Assembly: GCA_044221445.1 (NCBI GenBank)
Contig: JBGAPF010000017.1
Location: 1-53,354 of the forward strand
Source: JBDHTS01 sp044221445
GTDB taxonomy: Bacteria; Pseudomonadota; Alphaproteobacteria; Micavibrionales; Micavibrionaceae
DNA length: 53,354 bases
Direction: 5' to 3'
Part shown: positions 8,371 to 16,911 of the stretch, piece after piece
Position numbering within the stretch: the first letter of the stretch is position 1
Layout of the letters: each line of letters starts with the position of its first letter
Program-made: the position numbers and the translations under genes
Notes under the pieces: generated by a model
Told to the model about the DNA's origin: nothing
Databases searched by the model: none
Seen by the model: only the letters and a program-made list of their open reading frames with translations

Positions 8371-9333
8371 TTAAAATAAAGACTGCCCCAGAGCGTTCAG
8401 CCGCTCATGGATAAAGGACAGAACGGCAGGGGCGTTTGCCGATGTGACGACGTTGACGTTGCCATGCGGGTCGGGCCTGAAATGGGACTGGCCTTTCGTC
8501 TCTCCGGATGTATCGACATGGACTTTTCCTTTCATGATCCCGCTGTAAAAACCAGGCCTGAGCAGGCCGACGAGCGTGTTCGCATCATGCAGGGGCCGTT
8601 CATTGCCTGCGCCCCCATCCAGATAGGCTTCCAGCATTCGCGCCAGGCTTTCGCCGAGCGGATGACCAGCCTCCTTTAATTTCTGACAGAATGGGCGCGA
8701 TACGCGCACCTGGCGCGTCAGGTTCAACGGGTAAAGCCAGACGTCATGAAATGTCTTCAGGACCAGATCGGCCGCATCGGGATCGACATACATATTGAAT
8801 TCCGCATAAGGGGTGATATTGCCGATCTTTCCCGAAACGCTTCTGTTCGTGCCCATCCCGTCGTCCTCGAAAGCGCCGCCCATGACGACCAGCCTGGTCT
8901 TTCCGGCGATGGCCGGATCCTTCTGCACGGCCTTCGCAATATTCGTCAGCGCGCCAAGCGCAAGAACGACCACGGGCGCATCTGACGCGTTGATCGTTTT
9001 GATGATGGCCGAAACGGCGTCTTCGCTTTCATGACCGTCGGACACATCCGGCAACACCAGCCCGTGCAACCCGTCATCGCCATGCACGTCCGCGGCATGC
9101 GCCAGCGTCCGCCCCGCCAACGGCTTTTCAGCCCCTTTCACGATGCGCACGTCTTTCCGGCCCGCCAGTGCCGCCAGACCCAGCGCATTCTTGTAAGTCC
9201 TGTCGACGCTGACATTGCCGTGCACGGCTGTCACCAGAAGCTTACCGATATCGGCCGACGCCATCGCCACCAAGAGCGTGATGGCATCGTCAATGCCCGG
9301 GTCCGTGTCGATGATCAGCTGTTCGATGGTCAT
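8371..9333 (-). CDS. Inosine/uridine-preferring nucleoside hydrolase family protein
   Basis: Calcium-dependent hydrolysis of the N-glycosidic bond of ribonucleosides, in purine or pyrimidine salvage. The N-terminal DTDPGIDDA motif supplies the calcium-binding aspartates, and the downstream VVMGGAF, NITPYAEFN and conserved His-Asp (LHDANTL) elements match the IUNH fold. The 320-residue length is normal. The substrate (inosine, uridine or another ribonucleoside) cannot be decided from sequence. It is preceded by the 771-residue orphan (15-nt gap) and followed by the phaC-convergent gene, a probable three-gene minus-strand transcript. Confidence 0.92.
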   Translation of the reverse strand: MTIEQLIIDTDPGIDDAITLLVAMASADIGKLLVTAVHGNVSVDRTYKNALGLAALAGRKDVRIVKGAEKPLAGRTLAHAADVHGDDGLHGLVLPDVSDGHESEDAVSAIIKTINASDAPVVVLALGALTNIAKAVQKDPAIAGKTRLVVMGGAFEDDGMGTNRSVSGKIGNITPYAEFNMYVDPDAADLVLKTFHDVWLYPLNLTRQVRVSRPFCQKLKEAGHPLGESLARMLEAYLDGGAGNERPLHDANTLVGLLRPGFYSGIMKGKVHVDTSGETKGQSHFRPDPHGNVNVVTSANAPAVLSFIHERLNALGQSLF

Positions 9334-9348
9334 TTTCGAAAAAGTTTT

Positions 9349-11664
9349 TTACGAAGGCTCACGAGGCTGCGGTGGAATGATTTCAGCACCGTCCGCAGTG
9401 ACAAAACGGCTGGCGATCAAAGCGATATCGGGCCTTTCCTCATAATGACGTCCTTCCGCCCTTGCCTTATCCATGATTTCCTGCAGTTCTGCGGGCAATG
9501 GAAGGTGCGGCTCGGCAAGGGAATGAGACCCGTTACGGGTATTGTAAGTATATGGTTCGTATTTATAGCCATCATCGATATGAAACGTAAAAGGCCTTTC
9601 CAGGATTTCGTCTTCGGCGCCGCCGAATTCCGCCAGAGAACTTTGCAGGCTGGGAAGGCTTTCATCCAGCGATCCCCCCTGTTCTTCAAGAAGTTTGCCC
9701 AGTATTTCGACAAGCCCTTCCTGATAAGAGCGATTGATCTTATGGCCGAGATATTGCATATGGTCCATTCCAAGTCTTATTCTTTCGTCGTCCATGTCAC
9801 GGTGCCATTGTTCTGATTTTTCTTTAATTTCGGCTATACCTTCTTTTGTATGCTTGGCATCTTCGGCAATTTTTACGCCCATGACAGCATTGGCGGCCTC
9901 AGTCAAAGTTTCGGAAATATTTCCGGCTTTTATTTCACGTCCCGTCATACGCTGTACGATTTCAACGACTCGTCCCGCAAGCAAGTCTGTAATATCGGCC
10001 TGTTGACCCGATTGAGCATAGTTGAGCCTTAAAACAGGCGAAAGCCCGGCAAAAGTCTCAGCATCACCTTCGATCTGAGGCGTGCAATCATGGTTCAGCG
10101 TTCGCCAGGCCAAGCTGGCGATTTGCCGCGCCAGCACATCCTGTTCGTATGCACCTGTCGCGTAACTGTCAGCAATATCATTCATCATCTGCAAGGCAAT
10201 GGCGGCGTCGGTACCTGCATATCCCTGGCCGCGCCTCATGGCCGGATCGGCGAAATTGGCCGCCCGTGGTTCATATACGCTCCTGTGTTCATGCGAGCAG
10301 TACAAAGGCCATCCACGATATTCGGTTTTGCGCGCCAGATCCATCGACTGAGCGGTTGCGAGGCTTGGCTCTATCAGATGTTTCATGCCTTCATATAAAT
10401 GGAGGACATCCGCCAGACTGAGCTTTTGGCTGATGACGACACGTGTATCGTCCTCGACACAGACATACTCATCGCCAAGACGATAGACGCCGCGAATGGT
10501 TTTGAACCTGGGCCGTTTGTAGGCTATGGCGTTCTCAGACCACGACACCGCCGCTTCATCTGCGCCTTGGAATTCAGCATCCTGTTTCGCGACATGTTCC
10601 AGCCCCCGGACAGCGTACTGGCGTAACAACGCCGCCTGCTCTTTCGTGCGGCAGGAAAACGCCACCGAATAAACTGAAATTTTGGCGTGCGTGTAATATC
10701 CTCTTTCGCCTTCCAGCAGGACCATTGCCAGGCCGGTCTTGGTTATTTCCATCTCCTGGGCCAGAAATTCCGACGGTCCGGTTGGAAGCTGCGGGTAGTT
10801 GAAATCGTATTTAAACTGTTCTTCCATTTTTTCGATTTGTTGCCGCGAAATGGGCAAGACCCGTTTCAGGATTTCAAGCGCTGCATCGGGTTTGCCGGAA
10901 TGCCCCGCCTGCTCCGCAAGCCCTGCGACAATCTGCTTTAAAGTCTGCCGATCGTCATACGACGCAAAACTGAGTTGCATCTGATCCGGAGGGGTCAGGG
11001 CGGGAGACAAAATCTTCAGGATTTGGGCATACGGTGCCTCCCAAAGATACGAGAGCGCCAGGATGCCAAAACATTGAGGACCGGCACAATCTTTTCGGTT
11101 CAAAGTGTTGTTCGCCAACGCTGGTGCAAAATTTTCAATCGTCGTAGCCAGATGATCCATATCGTGATGATGGATCATCATGAAACGTCTCGGCTGCCCC
11201 GATCGCTGCGCTTCGTAAACAATCCTTGGAAAACTGTTATGGATTGTTACCGTGTGCTCTTGTTCTATAGCACGCCTTGCTCTATTTCGCTCATGTCTGT
11301 CCTTTATTGAGTTGAGTTCATCTTCTGCCGCGGCCATGGCGTCTTCAAAACTATCGTTATGATACTCGAAAGGCCGGCAGGAATGTATCAACACGATTGT
11401 ATCGCGCGCTCTGCCCGGTGCCCCTAGTTCGTGATCTTTGGGGTTGTATGGATCCGACAACCCTCTTTTCAGCGAAGAAAAGTCCGCATTTTTTTCTACA
11501 GGAAGCGGGGCGACCAGACAATTTTCAGGCACTTGGGCGATTTCAAGTTCGGAAAACCCCATAGCCGCCAGTGCTGCAGCACCAGGTTGCCATAAAGGGT
11601 ACCCTGTGACTTCCCCCATCCGCCTGGCAAGAAGTACCAATCTTTCCTGTATATCCTGATTCAT
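9349..11664 (-). CDS. Large uncharacterised protein (771 aa)
   Basis: I do not recognise this protein. It is 771 residues, begins MNQDIQERL, and lacks a signal peptide or obvious membrane segment, so it is probably cytosolic. Visible features are a His/Asp-rich patch IHHHDMDH near residues 168-175, a Cys pair in DCAGPQC near 195-200, a central region with hydrophobic and Tyr-rich strands, and a Lys/Glu-rich helical stretch near 620-680 that may form a coiled coil. Base composition is somewhat more AT-rich than the ribosomal genes upstream. It lies 15 nt upstream of the nucleoside hydrolase and is separated from rpsI by a terminator. A lineage-specific gene is the most economical description. 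Confidence 0.8.
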   Translation of the reverse strand: MNQDIQERLVLLARRMGEVTGYPLWQPGAAALAAMGFSELEIAQVPENCLVAPLPVEKNADFSSLKRGLSDPYNPKDHELGAPGRARDTIVLIHSCRPFEYHNDSFEDAMAAAEDELNSIKDRHERNRARRAIEQEHTVTIHNSFPRIVYEAQRSGQPRRFMMIHHHDMDHLATTIENFAPALANNTLNRKDCAGPQCFGILALSYLWEAPYAQILKILSPALTPPDQMQLSFASYDDRQTLKQIVAGLAEQAGHSGKPDAALEILKRVLPISRQQIEKMEEQFKYDFNYPQLPTGPSEFLAQEMEITKTGLAMVLLEGERGYYTHAKISVYSVAFSCRTKEQAALLRQYAVRGLEHVAKQDAEFQGADEAAVSWSENAIAYKRPRFKTIRGVYRLGDEYVCVEDDTRVVISQKLSLADVLHLYEGMKHLIEPSLATAQSMDLARKTEYRGWPLYCSHEHRSVYEPRAANFADPAMRRGQGYAGTDAAIALQMMNDIADSYATGAYEQDVLARQIASLAWRTLNHDCTPQIEGDAETFAGLSPVLRLNYAQSGQQADITDLLAGRVVEIVQRMTGREIKAGNISETLTEAANAVMGVKIAEDAKHTKEGIAEIKEKSEQWHRDMDDERIRLGMDHMQYLGHKINRSYQEGLVEILGKLLEEQGGSLDESLPSLQSSLAEFGGAEDEILERPFTFHIDDGYKYEPYTYNTRNGSHSLAEPHLPLPAELQEIMDKARAEGRHYEERPDIALIASRFVTADGAEIIPPQPREPS

Positions 11665-11723
11665 AATATGCTTCCCTGTTTTTAATTATGAAAAAATACG
11701 TCGAGTTTAATGACGCGTCAAAC

Positions 11724-11751
11724 AAAAAACCCGGCACGAAGCCGGGTTTTT
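11724..11751 (-). terminator. Rho-independent terminator of rplM-rpsI
   Basis: Stem CCCGGC (11730-11735) and GCCGGG (11741-11746) around a 5-nt loop. It is flanked by an A-run on the left and a T-run on the right, so it can act in both directions. It sits just past the rpsI stop. Confidence 0.88.
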
Positions 11752-11773
11752 GAATTCTGGTATATGAAAGCGC

Positions 11774-12322
11774 TTAACGTTTCGCCCATTGTTTGGAACG
11801 GCGCGCTTTGTGAAGGCCAACTTTTTTCCGTTCGACGATACGGCTGTCGCGGGTCAGCATTCCGGCCTTTTTCAGGGCGGGACGCAGGTCCGGCTCGAAA
11901 TTTTCGAGCGCGCGGCTGATGCCATGACGGACGGCGCCGGCCTGACCGGACAATCCGCCGCCCGTGACCGTGCAGACGACGTCGAACGAGCCGACGCGGT
12001 TGACGATCAGGAACGGCTGGTTCAGCACCAGGCGCTGCGTCTGGCGCGCGAAGTAAATCGTCTGGTCGCGGCCGTTGACCGTGACCGTGCCGCGACCGGG
12101 CTTCAGCCAGACGCGCGCGACGGCATTCTTGCGGCGGCCCGTGGCGTAGGAACGGCCCTGGGCGTCGATTTTCTGGACGCGTGGGCCTTGCTCTTCGGAA
12201 ACTGCGTCCGGCTTCGCGGCCTCTTTCGGGGCGTCCGCCTGGGCTTTCAGGGTTTTCAGGTCCTTCAGGCTGTCGCTGCGGTCCTTGCGGGGCGCTCTGG
12301 TGGATTTTTCTTTCTCGGCCAT
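11774..12322 (-). CDS. rpsI: 30S ribosomal protein S9
   Basis: Small-subunit protein whose C-terminal tail reaches the P-site tRNA. The S9 core starts at about residue 55 (SYATGRRKNAVARVWLKPG) and continues through LVLNQPF, GGGLSGQAGAVRHGI and LTRDSR. Ahead of it is a 50-residue charged Lys/Ala/Asp-rich extension, longer than in most S9 proteins. The tail ends KQWAKR where the usual form is QFSKR. I use the ATG at 12322, 5 nt after the rplM stop; the frame opens at a TTG slightly upstream. Cotranscribed with rplM, as is typical. Confidence 0.96.
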   Translation of the reverse strand: MAEKEKSTRAPRKDRSDSLKDLKTLKAQADAPKEAAKPDAVSEEQGPRVQKIDAQGRSYATGRRKNAVARVWLKPGRGTVTVNGRDQTIYFARQTQRLVLNQPFLIVNRVGSFDVVCTVTGGGLSGQAGAVRHGISRALENFEPDLRPALKKAGMLTRDSRIVERKKVGLHKARRSKQWAKR

Positions 12323-12327
12323 TGGTC

Positions 12328-12792
12328 TCAAGCCCTCTTGTTCTTAGGATTCATGGAAGCGACGTCCAGCGTCTCGGGGTTCTGCGCCTCGTGCGGATGG
12401 CTGGCGCCGGCATAGACGCGCATGTTGCCGCACATCTGGCTTCCCATCGGGCCGCGCGGAAGCATCCGGCGGACGGCGTTTTCGATCACGCGTTGCGGGT
12501 GCTTGCCTTTCAGCTGCTCTCCCGCGGAAATATCCTTGATTCCGCCGGGATGGCCCGTGTGCCAGTAGAAAATGCTCTGCTCGCCCTTGTTCCGGCCGTT
12601 CAGGCGGACTTTCTCCGCGTTGATGACGATCACGTTGTCGCCGCAATCGACGTGGGGCGTGAAGATCGGTTTATGCTTGCCGCGCAGGCGCAGGGCGATG
12701 ATGCTGGCCAGACGGCCCAGGACGACGCCTTCGGCATCGACCACCACCCACTTCTTGTTCACTTCGGCTTCTTTCGCAGAATATGTTTTCAT
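12328..12792 (-). CDS. rplM: 50S ribosomal protein L13
   Basis: Early-assembling large-subunit protein, about 154 residues from MKTYSAKEAEV. Family signatures are visible: WVVVDAEGVVLGRLAS, GDNVIVINAEKV, YWHTGHPGGIK, RVIENAVRRMLPRGP and VYAGASHPHEAQNP. The ATG at 12792 is the conserved start; a GTG three codons upstream is less likely. The gene order rplM-rpsI is conserved across bacteria. A good promoter lies 70-95 nt upstream. Confidence 0.98.
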   Translation of the reverse strand: MKTYSAKEAEVNKKWVVVDAEGVVLGRLASIIALRLRGKHKPIFTPHVDCGDNVIVINAEKVRLNGRNKGEQSIFYWHTGHPGGIKDISAGEQLKGKHPQRVIENAVRRMLPRGPMGSQMCGNMRVYAGASHPHEAQNPETLDVASMNPKNKRA

Positions 12793-12858
12793 GTCAGGCA
12801 CCTTGTATAGCGGCCTTTACGCTGGCCGTTGTAGGGGTTCCGGTTTGGCGGATGGCGC

Positions 12859-12888
12859 TTTATGCCCCAGACGCGGACAGAGTGTCAA
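12859..12888 (-). promoter_or_regulatory. Putative promoter of rplM-rpsI
   Basis: Perfect TTGACA on the minus strand (12883-12888), 18-bp spacer, CATAAA (12859-12864). It leaves a leader of roughly 60 nt before the rplM ATG. Strong -35 and correct orientation make this the best candidate in the gap. Confidence 0.6.
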
Positions 12889-12926
12889 CGAAAAAATGCG
12901 AAAAACGATATATCTTTCAGAACAAT

Positions 12927-12956
12927 AGCCTTGGGGTATTATGATACCCCAAGGCT
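12927..12956. terminator. Long perfect hairpin, probable terminator after the GNAT gene
   Basis: Arms AGCCTTGGGGTAT (12927-12939) and ATACCCCAAGGCT (12944-12956) pair over 13 bp around a 4-nt loop. It lies 33 nt past the acetyltransferase stop and about 40 nt ahead of the rplM promoter. The downstream T-run is weak on both strands, so a transcription block, a protein site or a small repeat element are also possible. Confidence 0.55.
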
Positions 12957-12988
12957 TTATGACTGACGGACTCAAGGATTTCATTAAT

Positions 12989-13450
12989 TTATAGTGACGG
13001 GCCATCCCGGCGCATATGCATGTATTCAGGACTATATGCCGGGCCCTGACAAGCGGTGGCATCAGAAAAACCGCTATGGCTGTATAGCTTTACAGCAGGC
13101 AGATTGTTTCGCTCCACATCTAGGCATAAGGGAAGGCGTGCTTGGTCAAATATATGGAGAATGCCTTTCAGCATATCGCTGCCCACGCCCTGCCCTCTAT
13201 AATCTGGATGTACGAAAATGGTTTCGATGATGTGGGGGCCAGCATTTACGGATGCCTGCCTTGGAGGAATAACTGCTGCTGCACCCAGCAAATCCGCCCC
13301 TGAAATAGCCTGAAAAATGCGCCCGCAACCCATCCAGCTCTGCCATAAAACAGGATCAGGCGTAAAATCGGGATGGGTGCCATAGACTTTCTGTTCCAGC
13401 TTTAAGATCTGGCTCAGACAGTCCGGCGATGCGGGAATTAAGATCGTCAT
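12989..13450 (-). CDS. GNAT-family N-acetyltransferase
   Basis: Acetyl-CoA-dependent transferase of unknown acceptor, about 153 residues from MTILIPASPD. The acetyl-CoA-binding motif A reads VHPDYRGQGVGSDML, preceded by the beta-4 strand HIIETIF, and motif B contains LDVERNNLPAVKLYSHSGF. That is a complete single GNAT domain. I chose the ATG at 13450 over an upstream in-frame ATG at 13504, because the extra 18 residues run toward tRNA-Pro and look non-coding. A 13-bp hairpin follows the stop. Confidence 0.88.
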   Translation of the reverse strand: MTILIPASPDCLSQILKLEQKVYGTHPDFTPDPVLWQSWMGCGRIFQAISGADLLGAAAVIPPRQASVNAGPHIIETIFVHPDYRGQGVGSDMLKGILHIFDQARLPLCLDVERNNLPAVKLYSHSGFSDATACQGPAYSPEYMHMRRDGPSL

Positions 13451-13519
13451 GTAATAAATTAGGCATATCTGGGTCTCATTTTCCAGATTTTTATAAAACG
13501 CCACATAAAGCTATAAAAT

Positions 13520-13596
13520 TGGTCGGAGTGACAAGATTCGAACTTGCGACCCCTTGCACCCCATGCAAGTGCGCTACCAAGCTGCGCCACACTCCG
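13520..13596 (-). tRNA. tRNA-Pro (anticodon GGG)
   Basis: A 77-nt cloverleaf on the minus strand. The acceptor CGGAGTG pairs with CACTCCG, discriminator A, with encoded CCA at 13520-13522. The anticodon stem CTTGC/GCAAG encloses the loop ATGGGGT, giving GGG. The T-arm carries GTTCGAATC. No integrase or repeat is seen beside this tRNA. Confidence 0.96.
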
Positions 13597-13605
13597 ACTG
13601 AAGCT

Positions 13606-13634
13606 TATCTATCGTATCTGCGCGATTGTTGCAA
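13606..13634 (-). promoter_or_regulatory. Putative promoter of tRNA-Pro
   Basis: On the minus strand TTGCAA (13629-13634), 17-bp spacer, TAGATA (13606-13611), about 10 nt before the tRNA 5' end. The -35 element is identical to the one assigned to tRNA-Glu. Confidence 0.45.
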
Positions 13635-13649
13635 ACACTAAAGGCAGAA

Positions 13650-14177
13650 TTACTCGCCCTTGATCATGGTGCGAAGTTCTTTCAGTTCACCCAGCATCGC
13701 TTCAAGGGCTTGGCGCTGGGATGCGCTCAAAGGCGCGCCCGTGGCTTCGGGCTGCTGAACGCTCTCAGGCTCAGCCTGAACGGGCATGTCGCGGGCCGCA
13801 ATAGAAGCCTGTGGCTGGGCGACCGGCGGCACGATGTCGCCCGCTGCGGCGATCTGTTGCCGCCCCTGGCCCTTCATCAGCTTCTGGACACCCTTGATGG
13901 TATATCCTTCGGTATAGAGCAGGTGATGGATACGGCGGAGCAGCGCCACGTCTTCAGGCCTGTAGTACCGGCGTCCGCCGCCGCGTTTCAGGGGCTTCAC
14001 TTGCGTGAATTTCGTTTCCCAGAAGCGCAGCACGTGCTGCTGGACTTTCAGCTCGTCCGCCACCTCGCTGATAGTGCGAAATGCGGACGCCGCCTTACGC
14101 TGGCCGCGCCGGGCGTCCGGCAGCGCTTCCGCTCCGGTAGCGACTTCGAAATCCTGATGCTTCAGCTGGGTACTCAT
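13650..14177 (-). CDS. MerR-family transcriptional regulator downstream of ihfA
   Basis: DNA-binding regulator of 175 residues. The winged-helix MerR domain spans about residues 30-105 (FRTISEVADELKVQQHVLRFWE, then GGGRRYYRPEDVALLRRIHHLLY). The C-terminal half is Gln/Pro/Ala-rich without the metal-binding cysteines of the metal sensors, so it is not a mercury or copper sensor. A MerR gene directly after ihfA is a common alphaproteobacterial arrangement. The role of this class is not established. It lies 25 nt after the ihfA stop, so it is probably cotranscribed. Confidence 0.93.
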   Translation of the reverse strand: MSTQLKHQDFEVATGAEALPDARRGQRKAASAFRTISEVADELKVQQHVLRFWETKFTQVKPLKRGGGRRYYRPEDVALLRRIHHLLYTEGYTIKGVQKLMKGQGRQQIAAAGDIVPPVAQPQASIAARDMPVQAEPESVQQPEATGAPLSASQRQALEAMLGELKELRTMIKGE

Positions 14178-14202
14178 AAATGATATCTCTTTCGGACAGG
14201 GG

Positions 14203-14502
14203 TCAGGCGGCGCGGGCGTTGACGCGATCTTTCATGACGTGAGAGGCGCGGAAAACGATGACTTTGCGGGGCAGTATCGGCACTTCAACGCCGGTCTTCG
14301 GGTTGCGACCTATGCGTTCGCCCTTCTCGCGGACGGAGAAGCTGCCAAACGATGAAATCTTGACGTTGCCGCCCTTGATCAGGTCCTGGGATATTTCCTC
14401 CAGCACCATTTCGACCAGATCGGCCGATTCGTTTCTGGACAATCCGACCTGGGCGTAAACGGCCTCGGACAGGTCGGCCCTTGTAATCGTGCGGTTGCTC
14501 AT
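14203..14502 (-). CDS. ihfA: Integration host factor subunit alpha
   Basis: DNA-bending nucleoid protein that pairs with IHF beta. At 99 residues it has the usual size. The HU/IHF fold is complete, with ISSFGSFSVREKGERIGRNPKTG containing the beta-arm and the conserved RNPKTG intercalating tip, followed by VFRASHVMKDRVN. The N-terminal TRADLSEAVY is typical of the alpha subunit. It is followed by merR and preceded by fabH in the same orientation, with its own probable promoter in the 101-nt gap. Confidence 0.96.
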   Translation of the reverse strand: MSNRTITRADLSEAVYAQVGLSRNESADLVEMVLEEISQDLIKGGNVKISSFGSFSVREKGERIGRNPKTGVEVPILPRKVIVFRASHVMKDRVNARAA

Positions 14503-14530
14503 TGCGCCCTCATATCTCTGTAATTCTTAA

Positions 14531-14559
14531 AGCGTACCCCGCCCTATGAACGGCGTCAA
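14531..14559 (-). promoter_or_regulatory. Putative promoter of ihfA-merR
   Basis: TTGACG (14554-14559, minus strand), 17-bp spacer, TACGCT (14531-14536). The start would lie about 20 nt before the ihfA ATG, making ihfA-merR separable from the plsX-fabH transcript. Confidence 0.42.
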
Positions 14560-14603
14560 CCAAGTCAATGCAAAATATGCTTAATTTCAACAACTGACAC
14601 CGA

Positions 14604-15581
14604 TCAGAACCGGGCCAGCACGGCGCCCCAAGTCAGGCCGGCGCCCAGCGCCTCGAACAGCACCATATCGCCTTTTTTGATTCTGCCGTCGGTCACAGCC
14701 TCGCACAGGGCCAGCGGGATCGACGCGGCCGACGTATTGCCGTGCCGTTCGACGGTCAGCACCACGCGCTCCATCGGCAGGCCCAGCTTTTTCGCCGTCG
14801 CCTCGATAATGCGGATATTGGCCTGGTGCGGCACAAGCCAGTCGATCTGGTCAGGGGAAACGCCCGTGCTTTCCAGAACTTTATGGACGACTTCGGCCAT
14901 GTACTGGACGGCATGGCGGAATACTTCCTTGCCTTCCATGACGATGAAGCCGCTGTCGCCGGTGGTGGAGGGACCGCCGCTCGTGTACAGAATTTCACTG
15001 AGCGCGCCGTTGGCGAACATATGGGTGGCGTGGATGCCGCGGTCGGCCAGCGTGCCCTGCCCGCTCTTGTCCGCCTCGATCACAACGGCCCCCGCGCCGT
15101 CGCCGAACAGGACGCACGTGGTGCGGTCCTCCCAGTTCAGGATGGACGACATCTTTTCCGCGCCGATGAGCAGGACGCGTTTCGCTTTCCCCGAAAGGAT
15201 CAGGCTGTCAGCGACCGTCAGGCCATAGACGAACCCCGAACACGCCGCCTGCATGTCGAACACGGGCGACGGCTTTATACCGAGCGCCGCCTGGACGCGG
15301 ATGGCGACGGACGGAAACGTGGTGTCGGGCGTTGATGTCGCGACGATCACGGCATCGATGTCATCCGGCGTCAGCCCGCCGTTCTTTAAGGCATTCAGCG
15401 CCGCCGCCGTCGCCATGCCGGACGTGGTCTGCCCTTCGGCGGCGATATGCCGCGATTTGATCCCGGTGCGCTGGAATATCCATTCGTCCGTCGTATCGAC
15501 TATCTTTTCAAGATCCGCATTGGTCATCACCCTGTCTGGCAGATACATGCCGCAGGCGCGGATCACGGACCGTAAAGTCAT
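14604..15581 (-). CDS. fabH: Beta-ketoacyl-ACP synthase III
   Basis: Condenses acetyl-CoA with malonyl-ACP to start type II fatty-acid synthesis. It has 325 residues and the full catalytic triad: Cys114 in QAACSGF, His in VPHQANIRI and Asn in HGNTSAAS. The N-terminal GMYLPDRVMTN and C-terminal GAGLTWGAVLARF are characteristic. Its ATG overlaps the plsX stop by 4 nt (ATGA), so translation is coupled to plsX. ihfA lies downstream. Confidence 0.97.
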   Translation of the reverse strand: MTLRSVIRACGMYLPDRVMTNADLEKIVDTTDEWIFQRTGIKSRHIAAEGQTTSGMATAAALNALKNGGLTPDDIDAVIVATSTPDTTFPSVAIRVQAALGIKPSPVFDMQAACSGFVYGLTVADSLILSGKAKRVLLIGAEKMSSILNWEDRTTCVLFGDGAGAVVIEADKSGQGTLADRGIHATHMFANGALSEILYTSGGPSTTGDSGFIVMEGKEVFRHAVQYMAEVVHKVLESTGVSPDQIDWLVPHQANIRIIEATAKKLGLPMERVVLTVERHGNTSAASIPLALCEAVTDGRIKKGDMVLFEALGAGLTWGAVLARF

Positions 15582-16660
15582 GCATCACCCGCCATTTGCG
15601 TAACGGGCGCCGCGGTGGTCATCGTTTCCAGGATTTTCCGTTCCTGCCCCATGATCTGTTCGATCTCCTGCGCCACGCGCTCGTTGTATCCGTTTTTTAT
15701 CAGATTGGCCGCCACCAGGATGGCACGCGAAAAACCATAGGCATCCATGCCGCCATGGCTTTTGACGCAGATGCCATCCAGCCCCAGGAACATGCCGCCA
15801 TTATAGCTGCGTGCATCGAATCGCGCTTTAAGCCGCCGTAGCGCTCCTTGGGCTAGAATCGCACCGAGCAAAGCAAGGAGGGTCGATTTCAGGGCGTCTT
15901 TCAGGAATTTCGACGCCAGCGCCCCGACGCCTTCGGCCACTTTAAGGGCGACATTGCCCGTAAACCCGTCCGTGACGACGACATCTACCGTGCCATGGGA
16001 AATATCGTTCCCCTCGACAAAACCGACGAATTCTCCCGGCAGGTCGACTTTCGACAGGATGGCCGCGGCCGCCCGCACCTGGTCGTTGCCTTTCATATCC
16101 TCGGTACCCACGTTCAGAAGCCCGACCGTGGGGTTATCGATTCCCTTGACCGTCCGCGCATAGACAGCGCCCAGAACGGCGAACTGGACCAGCATATGCT
16201 CGTCGCAGGAAACATTGGCCCCGAGATCGAGCATCACTGTATTACCCTTCATCGAAGGAAGTTCGCTGGCGATGGCCGGACGCTCTATGCCGGGCAGGCA
16301 GCGCAGCACCAGCTTGGCGGTCGCCATCAGGGCGCCTGTGTTGCCAGCCGAAACAACACCCTGCGCCCGCCCGTCTTTTACTGTGTCGATGGCCAGCCGC
16401 ATGCTGGACTGCCTGCCGCTGCGCAACGCGGCGGACGGTTTTTCATCGCTGGAGATAACCTTGTCTGTATGGATAACTTCGGATACGGCAGCCAGCGCTG
16501 CTTCCCTGGCCAGCAAAGGCCTGATCGCCGCCTCGTCCCCGCAGAATATGAACCGCAGTTCTGGCCGCTCCAGAAGCGCATGCGCGGCCGCGGGAACGAC
16601 CACGGAGGGCCCGTAATCGCCGCCCATGGCATCTAATGCAATCGTGTGAAAATCCGGCAT
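15578..16660 (-). CDS. plsX: Phosphate acyltransferase PlsX
   Basis: Makes acyl-phosphate from acyl-ACP for phospholipid synthesis with PlsY. At 360 residues it shows family motifs IALDAMGGDYGPSV near the N-terminus, GVVSAGNTGALMA, LLNVGTEDMKGN and VVTDGFTGNVALK. It stands between rpmF (72 nt upstream) and fabH (4-nt overlap), the conserved rpmF-plsX-fabH order that links ribosome and lipid synthesis. Confidence 0.97.
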   Translation of the reverse strand: MPDFHTIALDAMGGDYGPSVVVPAAAHALLERPELRFIFCGDEAAIRPLLAREAALAAVSEVIHTDKVISSDEKPSAALRSGRQSSMRLAIDTVKDGRAQGVVSAGNTGALMATAKLVLRCLPGIERPAIASELPSMKGNTVMLDLGANVSCDEHMLVQFAVLGAVYARTVKGIDNPTVGLLNVGTEDMKGNDQVRAAAAILSKVDLPGEFVGFVEGNDISHGTVDVVVTDGFTGNVALKVAEGVGALASKFLKDALKSTLLALLGAILAQGALRRLKARFDARSYNGGMFLGLDGICVKSHGGMDAYGFSRAILVAANLIKNGYNERVAQEIEQIMGQERKILETMTTAAPVTQMAGDA

Positions 16661-16731
16661 CGGTTAAAGCGCTGGCTTTGAACGGGAATTTGACAATCCG
16701 CAACCAGAGTTGCAGTGCCGGGGGGCACTTG

Positions 16732-16911
16732 TCAACCGCGTTGTTCGATGACCTGGCGGCCTTTGTACATGCCTGTTTTCAAATCCACGTGGTGGCGGCG
16801 CACGGCTTCGCCCGACTCTTTGTCCTCGACCCAGTTCGTGGCCGTCAGGGCATGATGGGAACGGCGCATGTCGCGGCGCGATTTGGATTTTTTCTTTTTA
16901 GGTACAGCCAT
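16732..16911 (-). CDS. rpmF: 50S ribosomal protein L32
   Basis: A 59-residue basic protein beginning MAVPKKKKSKSRRDMRRSHH and continuing ALTATNWVEDKESGE and HHVDLKTGMYKGRQV. That is the full L32 family pattern of the alphaproteobacterial, cysteine-free form. A good ribosome site (AGGAAG) lies about 8 nt before the ATG at 16911. It is located between the DUF177 gene and plsX, as expected. A small AGTGCC/GGCACT hairpin (16714-16729) follows the stop. Confidence 0.97.
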   Translation of the reverse strand: MAVPKKKKSKSRRDMRRSHHALTATNWVEDKESGEAVRRHHVDLKTGMYKGRQVIEQRG

